In this document: positions 42,093 through 51,076 of the stretch, piece by piece
Layout: each line of letters starts with the position of its first letter
Numbering within the stretch: position 1 is the first letter of the stretch
NCBI RefSeq assembly: GCF_002778325.1
Contig: NZ_NESI01000002.1
Coordinates: forward strand, 310,001 to 374,000
Direction of reading: 5' to 3'
Origin: Limnohabitans sp. B9-3
Lineage (GTDB): Bacteria > Pseudomonadota > Gammaproteobacteria > Burkholderiales > Burkholderiaceae_C
Length of the DNA: 64,000 nt
The notes under the pieces: generated by a model
Told to the model about the DNA's origin: nothing
The model's database searches: none
The model's input: the letters and a program-made list of their open reading frames with translations, nothing else
Made by a program: the position numbers and the translations under genes

Positions 42093-43067
42093 TCAATTGC
42101 CTGACAAGTTGAGTTTGCCCAGCATGGGGTCCCAAGCCTTGCGGTCTTGACGCAAACGTTCATCGAATGCCGATGCTGCAGAGGGCAAGGGTGTGGCGCC
42201 CAACTGCTGCAGTTTGTCTTTGAGTGCAGGCGAGCTCATGGCTTTGGTCAAGGCCTGGTTCAAGGTTTTGATGATCTCTGGCGGTGTGCCCTTGGGCGCA
42301 ACGAGGCCCATCCATAACCCCGCCTCAAGGCCCGAAATGCCCAGTTCGGCAAACGTCGGCACATCGGGCACGGCTGAGGACCGCGTCTTGCCTGTTTGTG
42401 CCAAGATGCGAATTTGCCCACTGTTCATATAGGGCAAGGTGCCACCCAAGTTGTTGCACATGGTTGGGATGTGCCCACCCATCAAGTCGGCCACTGCCGG
42501 CGCATTGCCCTTGTAAGGCACATGTTCCAGTTGGGTGCCGGTCTGGAAATTCACCATCTCGCACACCAGATGCGAAGGCGTGGCCACGCCAGCGGATGCA
42601 AAGTTAATGCTTTTAGGTTTGGCTTTTTCGGCCTTGATCAAGTCATCGAGTTTTTTGTAGGGTGTGGTTGCATTGACTGCGATCACGTTGGGCAAGTCGG
42701 CCACCAGCCCGATGTTGGCGAAATCGTCCACAGGATGAAAACGCAGATTTTTGTGCACATAGGGCAAGAAGACATTGGTCAGTCCCGCCATCAGCAAGGT
42801 GTAACCATCTGCCGGCGCTTTGGCCACCAACTCCGAGCCGAGCAAACTGCCGGCACCAGCTTTGTTGTCCACCACCACGGTTTGTTTGAGTACAGCCCCC
42901 AGTTCGACGACCAAAGCTCGAGTGACCAAATCCGTGCTGCCTCCGGCAGGAAAAGGCACGACCACTTTGATGGTTTGGCTCGGATAGTCCGCTGCCTGCA
43001 CCGATAAAGCACACAGACTGAACCCCAGCAAAGCTGGAATCTGGCGCATGTAAAAACGATGATTCAT
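42093..43067 (-). CDS. Bug/TctC-family tripartite tricarboxylate receptor
   Basis: 324 residues; signal peptide ends near VQAAD (about residue 25). Motifs: YPSQTIKVVVPFPAGGSTD, VVDNKAGAGSLLG, DGYTLLM, HVPYKGNAPAVADLMGG. Periplasmic solute binding. Follows the acyl-CoA dehydrogenase by 41 bp and precedes the CoA-transferase, so it probably delivers that operon's substrate. Confidence 0.93.
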   Translation of the reverse strand: MNHRFYMRQIPALLGFSLCALSVQAADYPSQTIKVVVPFPAGGSTDLVTRALVVELGAVLKQTVVVDNKAGAGSLLGSELVAKAPADGYTLLMAGLTNVFLPYVHKNLRFHPVDDFANIGLVADLPNVIAVNATTPYKKLDDLIKAEKAKPKSINFASAGVATPSHLVCEMVNFQTGTQLEHVPYKGNAPAVADLMGGHIPTMCNNLGGTLPYMNSGQIRILAQTGKTRSSAVPDVPTFAELGISGLEAGLWMGLVAPKGTPPEIIKTLNQALTKAMSSPALKDKLQQLGATPLPSAASAFDERLRQDRKAWDPMLGKLNLSGN

Positions 43068-43108
43068 GGTGTCTCCAAAATAAAATCTAGAAATGCAATG
43101 GCTTTGCT

Positions 43109-44269
43109 TTAGGCCGCACTGTGCTCACGCAGCACATGCTTGGCAATGTTGATCTGGTGGATTTGACTGGTACCTTCATACAACCTGAACAATCGCACAT
43201 CGCGGTAATAACGTTCAATAGGGCTGAAGTCAGCCACATAGCCAGCCCCCCCGAACATCTGCACACAGCGGTCAGCCACGCGACCACACATCTCAGAGGC
43301 AAAGTATTTGCACATCGATGCGGTCAGTGCCACATCTTCGCCACGATCGCGAGCACGGGCGGCTTCCAGAATCATGGACTGCGCGGCATAAATCTCGGTC
43401 TGGCTGTCGGCCACCATGGCTTGCAGCAATTGAAAGTTGCCCACCGGCTGGCCAAATTGCTGTCTTTGTTGGGTGTGCTCAATCGCCAGGTCCAGCATAC
43501 GGATGGCAGGTCCAGTGCACAAGGCAGACAAGTGCAAGCGTTGTTTGTTGAGTACCTTCATGATGGTCTTGAAGCCCACGCCTTCTTGGCCACCAATCAG
43601 GTTGTCAACAGGAATGCGGCAATCTTCAAAGTACACATCGGACACCGGTGAGCCAGCTTGGCCCATTTTTTTGTACGCCGTGCCAGTACGTAAACCCGGC
43701 GTGCCACGCGTCACAATGAAAGCCGACAAGCCAGAACTCCCCTTGCTGTTTGGCTCTGTACGGGCCACCACAGTGAACACATCGGCAATCGGAGCATTGG
43801 TGATGTAGCACTTGCGGCCATTCAAAACATAGTGGTCACCTTCTAGGCGTGCCGTGGTCTGCACATTGGACGCTTCAGAGCCCGCATCGGGTTCGGTTAA
43901 GGCCAAGCAACCGGTCAATTCGCCAGTGGCCATACGTGGCAGCCAGCGCTGCTTTTGCACGTCAGTGCCATCTGCCACCAAAGCCTCTGAGCCAATGCCG
44001 GTGTTGGTGCCTACCCGGGCTCGCAAGGCCACGGAGGCCTGAGAAAGCTCAAATGCCGCCAGAATCAGCTCTTCGGTGCTCAGGCCCAAGCCGCCATACG
44101 CCTCGGGAATGCTCCAGCCAAAAAAACCGCGTTCACGCAGTTCTTGGACGATGTCATCAGGGACATGGTCAAGTTGCTCAACCGTGTTTTCCAATGGATG
44201 CCAGCGCTCACGCACAAATGCACGAACCTCGGCCAGAAGTGTTTGTAGTTTTTCAGGGTGTCGAATCAT
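43109..44269 (-). CDS. Acyl-CoA dehydrogenase
   Basis: 386 residues with the standard ACAD layout: YGGLGLSTEE, CLALTEPDAGSEAS, the FAD-contact GRKCYITNA, VQMFGGAGYV, and the catalytic Glu in RLYEGTSQI. Oxidises an acyl-CoA at C2-C3 with electron transfer to ETF. First gene of the minus-strand operon divergent from the IclR gene, whose palindromic operator candidate lies directly upstream. Confidence 0.92.
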   Translation of the reverse strand: MIRHPEKLQTLLAEVRAFVRERWHPLENTVEQLDHVPDDIVQELRERGFFGWSIPEAYGGLGLSTEELILAAFELSQASVALRARVGTNTGIGSEALVADGTDVQKQRWLPRMATGELTGCLALTEPDAGSEASNVQTTARLEGDHYVLNGRKCYITNAPIADVFTVVARTEPNSKGSSGLSAFIVTRGTPGLRTGTAYKKMGQAGSPVSDVYFEDCRIPVDNLIGGQEGVGFKTIMKVLNKQRLHLSALCTGPAIRMLDLAIEHTQQRQQFGQPVGNFQLLQAMVADSQTEIYAAQSMILEAARARDRGEDVALTASMCKYFASEMCGRVADRCVQMFGGAGYVADFSPIERYYRDVRLFRLYEGTSQIHQINIAKHVLREHSAA

Positions 44270-44300
44270 GCTTGCAATGGTGCGCGATTGTGCTTAAGGT

Positions 44301-44340
44301 GTGAACGTCTGTTTCAAATATTGAAACAACTATCGTTCAC
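44301..44340. promoter_or_regulatory. Composite palindromic operator in IclR divergent promoter
   Basis: The inner repeat GTTTCAA-ATA-TTGAAAC (44311-44327) is perfect, and an outer pair GTGAACG (44301-44307) and CGTTCAC (44334-44340) is also perfect and nearly co-centred. It fills the 98-bp gap between the acyl-CoA dehydrogenase and IclR genes. IclR-family proteins bind palindromes of this length as dimers or tetramers, so this is the probable site for the adjacent regulator. Confidence 0.65.
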
Positions 44341-44367
44341 TTTCTCCACGACAGCCATCATTCATCC

Positions 44368-45192
44368 ATGCGCGCCCACTCAGCACCTCAACACCTTCGT
44401 GACCAAAGCGAATTGCAACAGCTGCGCGAAGACAACCCCAGCTTTGCCGGAACTCTGGCCAAGGGCATGATGATTTTGCAGTGCTTTGTCAGCGACCCCC
44501 GACCGCACGCCAACAGCGAATTGGCCAAACGACTGGGTATCCCGCGCCCCACAATTTCTAGACTGTGCCGCACGTTGCAAGCCATGGGCTATCTGGACCA
44601 TGACGAAAGGCTTGATCGCTATTTCATTGGTCCTGCCATCGTGTCTTTGGGCTACCCTTATCTGATCAGCACGCCTCTGTTGACCCAATTACGGCCGGCG
44701 ATGCAGGCCATGGCCACCCAGATGAGGGGTGCCGTGTCGATGGGGGTGGCCATGGACCTGGACGTGGTCTACCTAGACTCGTGCACCCATGAACACGGCA
44801 CCTTGAAGCGTCCTGCCGTAGGCGCCGTGCGTGGCATTGTGGAAACAGCAATGGGCCGCGCCCTTTTGGCTTCGCTGGAAGAGGGCGCACGCAAGGAAAC
44901 GTTGGAGCGCATACAAATTCAAAGACCCAATGACCACCAACGCTGCTTGGCGGGTGTGGAAGAAAGCTTGATGAATTACCGAAAGCGGGGCTTTGCCATC
45001 AATCTGGGCGATGCCGGTTTGGGCGTTTTGGCCGTTGGCGTGGCATCGCGCATCCGTTACGGATCGCGGCAGCTGCTTTTCAATTGCGCTGTACCCGGTT
45101 ACCGCGTGAAACCGCAAGAATTACTCAAAACCATCGGCCCACGACTGACCGACATGGTGCGCATGGCCGACGCCCAATCAGGACTGCGCTGA
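44368..45192 (+). CDS. IclR-family transcriptional regulator
   Basis: 274 residues. N-terminal winged helix (about 28-90): TLAKGMMILQCF, SELAKRLGIPRPTISRLCRTLQAMGYL. C-terminal effector domain ends with GDAGLGVLAVGVASRI. Typical IclR size with a 25-residue leader. Divergent from the acyl-CoA dehydrogenase operon and followed by a Bug receptor 31 bp on, so it likely controls both arms from the palindrome at 44301. Effector unknown. Confidence 0.9.
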   Translation: MRAHSAPQHLRDQSELQQLREDNPSFAGTLAKGMMILQCFVSDPRPHANSELAKRLGIPRPTISRLCRTLQAMGYLDHDERLDRYFIGPAIVSLGYPYLISTPLLTQLRPAMQAMATQMRGAVSMGVAMDLDVVYLDSCTHEHGTLKRPAVGAVRGIVETAMGRALLASLEEGARKETLERIQIQRPNDHQRCLAGVEESLMNYRKRGFAINLGDAGLGVLAVGVASRIRYGSRQLLFNCAVPGYRVKPQELLKTIGPRLTDMVRMADAQSGLR

Positions 45193-45223
45193 AACCTTTA
45201 TTCAACAACGACAAGGAGACCTC

Positions 45224-46183
45224 ATGAAACGCAGAACTTTTCATCTGAGCACATTCGCTTTGTGGGCCCAATCGACAGGCTGGGCGTGGGCCGATGAGTC
45301 TTATCCTTCAAAGCCGGTCAAAGTCATCGTCCCCTACCCAGCTGGCGGTGTCGTCGACTTGCAAACCCGTGCCATGACCCAAGGCCTGTCAACCGAACTG
45401 GGCCAGCCCGTGTTGGTGGACTCTCGGCCAGGCGCCAATGGCAACATCGCTGCAGAGGCCGTGGCCCGTTCTCCGGCCGATGGCTACACCTTGCTGGTCT
45501 CCGCCCCTTATCTGATCAACAACCCCCTGAACGAAAACAACCTGCGCTGGGCCCCAAAAGACTTTGTTCCCTTGGCGCGTTTTTCGGTGTCGCCCAGTTT
45601 CATGTGTGTGCCGACTGCCTCACCCGCCCGCACGGTTCGAGACTATGTCGACATGGCGCGACGCGCCAAACCCATGCTGCAATTCGGCGATCCCGGCAGC
45701 GGCACCACACAAACCATGTCGGTTCAAATCCTCAAATCGACAGCAGGCATTGAGATCGAAGGTATTGCCTATAAAGGGGCACCACCTTTGGCGATCGACC
45801 TGATCAACAACGCGTTTTCCATGTCGGTCCTGCCATCCAGTGTGGCCTATCCACACATCAAATCCGGCAAGTTGCGGGCGCTGGCCACCACCAGCTCGGC
45901 CCGATATGCGCTATTGCCCGATGTGCCCACCATTGCCGAGGCTGGCTATCCAGAAGCCACTGTTCTTTCTTGGTATGGCATACACGTACCGGCCAACACA
46001 CCTGTGGCGGTGATGCGCAAACTGGAAGCTGCCATCAAAGCCGCTGTGCAAAAGGCAGATACGCAAAACCAGTTGGTGAGCGCTGGCGGAGAAGCCGCGT
46101 ATTTGGGCACAGACGATTTCAACCGATTCGTGGTCAGTGATGGCCAAATGTGGGAACGTATTAACCGGATGTTGCGCAAATGA
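45224..46183 (+). CDS. Bug/TctC-family tripartite tricarboxylate receptor
   Basis: 319 residues, RBS AAGGAG. Signal peptide ends near AWADE (about residue 24). Motifs: YPSKPVKVIVPYPAGGVVD, LVDSRPGANGNIA, DGYTLLVSA; the later segment GIAYKGAPPLAIDL replaces the usual HVPYKG. Overlaps the DUF1254/DUF1214 gene by ATGA (46180-46183), an unusual pairing. Confidence 0.92.
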   Translation: MKRRTFHLSTFALWAQSTGWAWADESYPSKPVKVIVPYPAGGVVDLQTRAMTQGLSTELGQPVLVDSRPGANGNIAAEAVARSPADGYTLLVSAPYLINNPLNENNLRWAPKDFVPLARFSVSPSFMCVPTASPARTVRDYVDMARRAKPMLQFGDPGSGTTQTMSVQILKSTAGIEIEGIAYKGAPPLAIDLINNAFSMSVLPSSVAYPHIKSGKLRALATTSSARYALLPDVPTIAEAGYPEATVLSWYGIHVPANTPVAVMRKLEAAIKAAVQKADTQNQLVSAGGEAAYLGTDDFNRFVVSDGQMWERINRMLRK

Positions 46184-47487
46184 TCGACATGCAATCCCTG
46201 GCGCGGCGAGCCATTGTTTATGCGCTACCTGTTTACGAAATGGCGCGCATGCGCTCGTCCAGTACGTTGCGCAAGACATCCCACGGAGACTTTGCGGATG
46301 CGCAGGGCGGCCCGGAGTCTTTACGCCGCTGGATCAACTTGTTTTCGCATTCGCGCAGGCTGCTCAACGCCAGTGACCGGCGTGTGGTCACCCCCAACAA
46401 CGACACGCTGTACACCAACGCTTGGCTGGACCTGAGCGACGGACCCTTGCTGATCCATACGCCAGACACCGGCTCACGCTATTACGTGTTGGGCTTGATT
46501 GACATGTACACCAACCCCTTCGCGCACCTGGGCACGCGCACCACAGGTCATAAAGCGCAGACCTTTTGGGTGCATGGCCCCCAATGGCAAGGTCAGGTTC
46601 CTGAAGGCTGCATTCCCGTGGCTTGCCCAACTCACAGTGTTTGGGTGCTGGGCCGCATTTTGGCCCATGCCGATGAAGACATGGCCCCCTTGCACGCTCT
46701 GCAAGACGCCTTTGTCATCCGTAAACCAGACGGTCAGCCCGCACAGCGGGTCTACGAATGTAGCGTGCAGCCGCAGGCGCTGCCCAACGATGCCGCTACC
46801 TTTGTGCGTGTGGTCAACCATGAAATGGCGATCAACCCACCTCCCCATGCCGATGCAGCTGAACTGCAAGCTTGGGCTGCGCTGGGAATAGGCCCGGGCT
46901 TAGAGGCGCCTAGCGACTTAGGCTTGCTGCAGCAAGCACTCACCGAGACGCTTCAAGAACTCGACACGCCCACTGAGGCTGACCTGCAAGGGGGATGGAA
47001 AGCCGCCGTCGAGGTCATAGACAATTTCAACGGCGACTGGCTCACCCGAGCCCGAGTCGCGCGCGCTTACATTGGCATTCTGGGCGCGCAGGAGGTCCTT
47101 TACTTGTTGGCTTTTCGTGACAGCACGGGTCAAGTCCTGAGCGGTCAGCGCAACTACACATTACGCTTTCCGCCCGGGGGCTTGCCGCAAGTGGATGCCT
47201 TCTGGTCGCTCAGCCTGTATCGGAAAGCTGATTACTTGTTTTATGACCACCCCGAGCAACGTTTTGCCATAGGTGACCGCACTGAAGGACTCAGCTATGA
47301 CGCGGATGGTGGGCTCACACTTGTCATCGGTCACGTACCACCGACACAACCCACCAACTGGCTACCCGCGCCGGCCGAGGCGTTTTATTTGGCGTTGCGG
47401 CTGTACCTACCCCAAGAAGTGCATCAAATTAAACAATTCAAATACCCCGAAATTGAACCTGTTCCTTCGCAAGTGATCGGTGCGTGA
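46180..47487 (+). CDS. DUF1254/DUF1214 domain protein
   Basis: 435 residues with no signal peptide. The N-terminal half (AIVYALPVYEMARMR, NNDTLYTNAWLDLSDGPLLIHTPD, YYVLGLIDMYTNPFAHLG) fits DUF1254 and the C-terminal part (YTLRFPPGGLPQVDAFWSLSLY, WLPAPAEAFYLALRLYLP) fits DUF1214. Function unproven; many homologues are exported, this one appears cytoplasmic. Co-translated with a Bug receptor. The last 50 bp overlap the convergent DTW gene. Confidence 0.82.
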   Translation: MIDMQSLARRAIVYALPVYEMARMRSSSTLRKTSHGDFADAQGGPESLRRWINLFSHSRRLLNASDRRVVTPNNDTLYTNAWLDLSDGPLLIHTPDTGSRYYVLGLIDMYTNPFAHLGTRTTGHKAQTFWVHGPQWQGQVPEGCIPVACPTHSVWVLGRILAHADEDMAPLHALQDAFVIRKPDGQPAQRVYECSVQPQALPNDAATFVRVVNHEMAINPPPHADAAELQAWAALGIGPGLEAPSDLGLLQQALTETLQELDTPTEADLQGGWKAAVEVIDNFNGDWLTRARVARAYIGILGAQEVLYLLAFRDSTGQVLSGQRNYTLRFPPGGLPQVDAFWSLSLYRKADYLFYDHPEQRFAIGDRTEGLSYDADGGLTLVIGHVPPTQPTNWLPAPAEAFYLALRLYLPQEVHQIKQFKYPEIEPVPSQVIGA

Positions 47488-48196
47488 TCAGTTGTTGCAA
47501 CTTGACGTGCACCGCGTCCATCAAATCCACAGGCCGTTGTTGCTTGGCCAGAAGATAGCGCGTGGTGTAGACGTCGAGGTAGGCGTCTAGCGTTTGCGAG
47601 GCTTGGGTGTCATTGGCCAAGTCTAGGCACATGGCCCCCACTTCTGCGGTGCAAAAGTGGGCTTCGGTTTGTGAGCGGCGTAGCTGATAGCGCGAGAGCT
47701 GGTCGGGGTGCAGGCTGAGCACGGGGAAGCGGTCGAGGTAGGGGCTTTTGCGAAACATCTTGCGCGCTTCGTCCCAGGTGCCGTCGAGCAAGATGAAAAG
47801 CGGGCGCTTCGTTGTGTCGTGCGTCACTTCGTTCACCACACGCTCAGCATCGGCGAACGCGCTAGGAAACACCACGAAGGGTTGCCATTGCGGGTCGCTC
47901 AGCAGCGCCAACAGCGCGGGGTCGATCTCGGTGCGGGCCCAGCCAAACGCGAACGTATCGGCCACCACGTCGGCAATCAACCAACCTGTGTTGCTGGGTT
48001 TGAGGGGCTCAATGTCGGCCATCAGCAAGCACATGCCAGAACGGGTAGGCACGTTGGGGCGCAGGGCACACATGCAATGGCTGGGGACGAGTCTGCAGCC
48101 TGCACACCGCTCGCCTTTGGGGCCGCCGCGGGCTAAAAAAGGTTTGGCGCTACGGGCAAGACGGGCAGAGCGGAGGCGGGCGACGGCATGGGGCAT
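47438..48196 (-). CDS. DTW-domain tRNA-uridine aminocarboxypropyltransferase-like protein
   Basis: 252 residues from ATG 48196 (MPHAVARL); the frame opens much further up but those residues oppose the Rieske gene promoter. The DTW signature is LLDGTWDEARKM. A cysteine cluster ERCAGCRLVPSHCMC near residue 30-44 resembles a zinc site. Family members (E. coli TapT) add an acp group from SAM to tRNA uridine. The 3' end overlaps the DUF1254 gene by 50 bp tail-to-tail. Confidence 0.85.
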   Translation of the reverse strand: MPHAVARLRSARLARSAKPFLARGGPKGERCAGCRLVPSHCMCALRPNVPTRSGMCLLMADIEPLKPSNTGWLIADVVADTFAFGWARTEIDPALLALLSDPQWQPFVVFPSAFADAERVVNEVTHDTTKRPLFILLDGTWDEARKMFRKSPYLDRFPVLSLHPDQLSRYQLRRSQTEAHFCTAEVGAMCLDLANDTQASQTLDAYLDVYTTRYLLAKQQRPVDLMDAVHVKLQQLITHRSLAKEQVQFRGI

Positions 48197-48314
48197 GCAG
48201 TAGCTTACGCGACAAAGGTTCGGCTTTGATCGAGGTGTGTGGCGGGTGGTGAGGCGTTCTGCGTCAACCTGCCCCCTAGAATGTTTTTCATCACACCTTT
48301 CAGGATATGTGGCG

Positions 48315-49421
48315 ATGACACTTCCAGCAGCCTCCGTGATTGCCGCCACCCAAGCGGCTTCTTCCAAGATGGCCGATCGGCACACCCCGTTCATTTTTGA
48401 CGATTGGTATGTAGCCGCATTTGCGGACGAGGTCGGCAAGCAACTCTTGCCCCGAACCTTGTTAGGCCTAGGCATCGTGATGTACCGCAGTGCTGACGGC
48501 CGAGTGGTGGCCATGCAAGACCGTTGTCCGCACCGCTCCATGCCATTGTCTGCCGGCCAATTGCAAGACGACCACATCGTTTGTGCCTATCACGGCATGA
48601 AGTTCAACCGAGAGGGCGATTGCGTCCATGTGCCATCTCAAGCCACTTGTCCGCGCGCCATGGGCGTGCGCACTTTCGCCACCCTAGAACGTGGCCCTTT
48701 GATTTGGATTTGGATGGGCGACGCAGCCAGCGTCGATGAAAGCCGCTTGCCACCACAGCCTTGGCTGACCTCAGGCGGTTGGGAAACTTCTCAAGGCTAT
48801 TTGCACCTCAAAGCCAGCTATGTCCGCCTGCATGAAAACTTGTTGGACTTGACGCATTTGAGCTTCCTGCATGCCAAAAGCTTTGGCACCCCCGATTACG
48901 CCAGCGCCGCGTATGAAACCGAAATTGGCGAGGGCCAATTTGCCGTCATGCGCAACGTGGTGCCCACCACTTTGCCGCCTGTTTGGGCTGAGCCCACAGG
49001 ACTCAAGGGCGAGGGGCAGGCGGCGCGTATTGTGCGTTCACAGTTTCGCAGCCCAGCCATGCATGAGGTGTCGGTGTCGTTTTACGACTGCACCTTGCCA
49101 GAAGCGGGCCGCGACACCTTCCGCATTCGCACGGCCCATTTGCCCACGCCCGAGACGGCCACCAGCACGCATTACTTTGTGGTGCACGGCCGGGACTTCG
49201 CACAGAACGACAAAGCGATGACGCAATTCATGCACGCGCAACTCTTTGTGGTGTTCAACGAAGACGTGACGGGCTTGGCTCTGCAAGAAGAGGTGTTGGC
49301 CCGCACGCCCGCGAATGACTTGTATGAGTTTTCAGTGGCGGCCGATGGCCCGTCGGTGGCCATGCGGCGCTACCTGCTGGAGCGGGCAACGAAGCGAGGG
49401 ACTATAGTGACCGATAACTGA
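48315..49421 (+). CDS. Rieske non-haem iron oxygenase, alpha subunit (VanA-like)
   Basis: 368 residues from ATG 48315. Rieske cluster: C71-P-H73 and C90-x2-H93 (CPHR, CAYHGM). The mononuclear iron site is ENLLDLTHLSFLH with bridging D178 and ligands H181 and H186. Length and layout fit single-component monooxygenases such as vanillate O-demethylase. No reductase gene adjoins, so it must use a partner encoded elsewhere. Demethylation or hydroxylation of an aromatic is likely; substrate unknown. Confidence 0.88.
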   Translation: MTLPAASVIAATQAASSKMADRHTPFIFDDWYVAAFADEVGKQLLPRTLLGLGIVMYRSADGRVVAMQDRCPHRSMPLSAGQLQDDHIVCAYHGMKFNREGDCVHVPSQATCPRAMGVRTFATLERGPLIWIWMGDAASVDESRLPPQPWLTSGGWETSQGYLHLKASYVRLHENLLDLTHLSFLHAKSFGTPDYASAAYETEIGEGQFAVMRNVVPTTLPPVWAEPTGLKGEGQAARIVRSQFRSPAMHEVSVSFYDCTLPEAGRDTFRIRTAHLPTPETATSTHYFVVHGRDFAQNDKAMTQFMHAQLFVVFNEDVTGLALQEEVLARTPANDLYEFSVAADGPSVAMRRYLLERATKRGTIVTDN

Positions 49422-49501
49422 CTCAGTAGACGTCAGTCAAAAACCCTTCTTCTAAAAATTCGATCGGCGTTAAAACGGCACGACAAACCGGAGCCCAACG
49501 C

Positions 49502-50350
49502 ATGATTCACGCCGACGACATCTTTCTGGCCAACATTCTGATCGTGGACGATCAAGCGTCCAACATTGAGTTGCTCCAAGAGCTACTGGCAACCAGTGGC
49601 TACAGTAATGTGCACGCGACCGATAAGCCCGAGGAGGTGTGTGCACTGCATCGCAAGAACAGCTTTGACTTGATCCTCCTGGACTTACAAATGCCAGTGA
49701 TGGACGGTTTTGCGGTGATGGAAGGGCTCAAAACCAACACCATCGACGATTACCTGCCCGTGATCGTTTTAACGGCGCAACCCGGTCACAAGCTGCGAGC
49801 CCTGCAAGCGGGCGCCAAAGATTTCATCAGCAAGCCCTTTGATCTGGCCGAGGTCAAGACCCGGATTTACAACATGCTGGAAGTGCGCCTGCTCTACAAA
49901 AAGCTGGCTGAATTCAACCGCGTGTTGGAACAGACGGTGCAAGAGCGCACTGCTGAATTGCGCGAAAGCGAAGCCCGTTACCGCAGCCTCACCGAATTGG
50001 CCTCAGACTGGTATTGGGAGCAAGACGAACACGGTCAGTTCACCAAGGTCTCAGGCCCCGTGCTGGAGATGTTGGGCATACAAGTTTCTGAGTTTGACAA
50101 ACCCGATGCCAAAACCACCGCGGGTTGGAATGAGCTTGAGCGCGCCGAGTTGCGCGAAAGCATTGCCGAGCGCCGGCCGTTTTTGGACTTTGTTTTTCAC
50201 CGCGTTAACAGCAATGGCTCACGCCAGCAATTTCGCGTGAGCGGCGAGCCCATGTTCAACCAGAGTTGCCGCTTCTTGGGTTACCGAGGCATTGGCGTCG
50301 AGATTTTCGACAACAGTTTGTCGCCTGTACCTTCGTTAGAAGCGTTATAA
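49502..50350 (+). CDS. Response regulator with receiver and PAS domains
   Basis: 282 residues. Receiver domain 8-125 (acid pair D16-D17, phospho-acceptor D61 in LLDLQMPVMDG, K in ISKPF), a coiled-coil linker at about 128-160 (QTVQERTAELRESEARYRSL) and one PAS domain to about 270. No output domain, so it probably acts through protein contacts. The linker resembles those of hybrid kinases, so it could derive from a longer signalling protein. The next gene, a Crp/Fnr regulator, overlaps its end. Confidence 0.88.
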   Translation: MIHADDIFLANILIVDDQASNIELLQELLATSGYSNVHATDKPEEVCALHRKNSFDLILLDLQMPVMDGFAVMEGLKTNTIDDYLPVIVLTAQPGHKLRALQAGAKDFISKPFDLAEVKTRIYNMLEVRLLYKKLAEFNRVLEQTVQERTAELRESEARYRSLTELASDWYWEQDEHGQFTKVSGPVLEMLGIQVSEFDKPDAKTTAGWNELERAELRESIAERRPFLDFVFHRVNSNGSRQQFRVSGEPMFNQSCRFLGYRGIGVEIFDNSLSPVPSLEAL

Positions 50351-51066
50351 AGCAAGTTCAGAGCCCTGGCCAGAATCGGATTCTGGCCGCCTTGCCGCAC
50401 CCCGAATTTGATGTCCTAACCCCACACCTTGAGCTGGTGGTCATGCCCTTGGGACAAATGCTCTACGAGCCTGGCTTGCCCCAGCGCCATGCCTACTTTC
50501 CCACCACGGCGATTGCGTCACTGCACTTTGTGACCGAGTCCGGCAGCTCTTGCGAAGCTGCTGGTGTTGGAAACGAAGGCATGGTGGGCATCTCGATCTT
50601 CATGGGGGGGCACACGACGTCCAGTTCTGCCGTGGTGCAAACAGCGGGACACGGTTACAAAATCGCATTCGGTCAGCTCAACGAGGCGTTCAATCGCTCA
50701 GGCAAGTTGCAATCTCTCTTGCTTCGCTACACCCAAGCGTTGATGACGCAAATCGCGCAAACTGCGGTTTGCAACCGTTACCACAGCATCGATCAGCAGT
50801 TGTGCCGCTGGCTGCTGCTTACCACGGACCGGCTGCCGGATCGCGAGCTGGTGATGACGCAGGAACTGGTGTCCAACTTGCTCGGTGTGCGCCGCGAAAG
50901 CGTGACCGAATCTGCAGGCCAGTTACAAACCGCTGGCTACATTCGTTACCGGCGTGGCCACATCACGGTGCTCAACCGTGCGGGCCTGGAGCGCAACACC
51001 TGCGAATGCTATGGCGTTGTCAAGAAAGAGTTGGGCCGTTTGCAAAATGACGCGCTTTACCGTTGA
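50266..51066 (+). CDS. Crp/Fnr-family transcriptional regulator, start uncertain
   Basis: Up to 266 residues. cNMP-binding-like domain (PLGQMLYEPG, SSCEAAGVGNEGMVGIS) and a C-terminal HTH (TQELVSNLLGVRRESVTESAGQLQ). Fnr cysteines are absent. No ATG or GTG exists before the conserved NRILAALP segment; TTG 50266 overlaps the receiver gene by 85 bp, and an ATA at 50347 overlaps its stop as ATAA. The true N-terminus is probably near SPGQNRIL. Ends 10 bp from the convergent kinase gene. Confidence 0.82.
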   Translation: MPLLGLPRHWRRDFRQQFVACTFVRSVIKQVQSPGQNRILAALPHPEFDVLTPHLELVVMPLGQMLYEPGLPQRHAYFPTTAIASLHFVTESGSSCEAAGVGNEGMVGISIFMGGHTTSSSAVVQTAGHGYKIAFGQLNEAFNRSGKLQSLLLRYTQALMTQIAQTAVCNRYHSIDQQLCRWLLLTTDRLPDRELVMTQELVSNLLGVRRESVTESAGQLQTAGYIRYRRGHITVLNRAGLERNTCECYGVVKKELGRLQNDALYR

Positions 51067-51076
51067 GGCCGGTGGA

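Noticed and set aside
50266..50350. Classical -1 slippery sequence joining REC-PAS to Crp
   Set aside because: No X-XXY-YYZ heptamer or clear downstream stem was seen in the overlap; frameshift is left only as one option in the findings.
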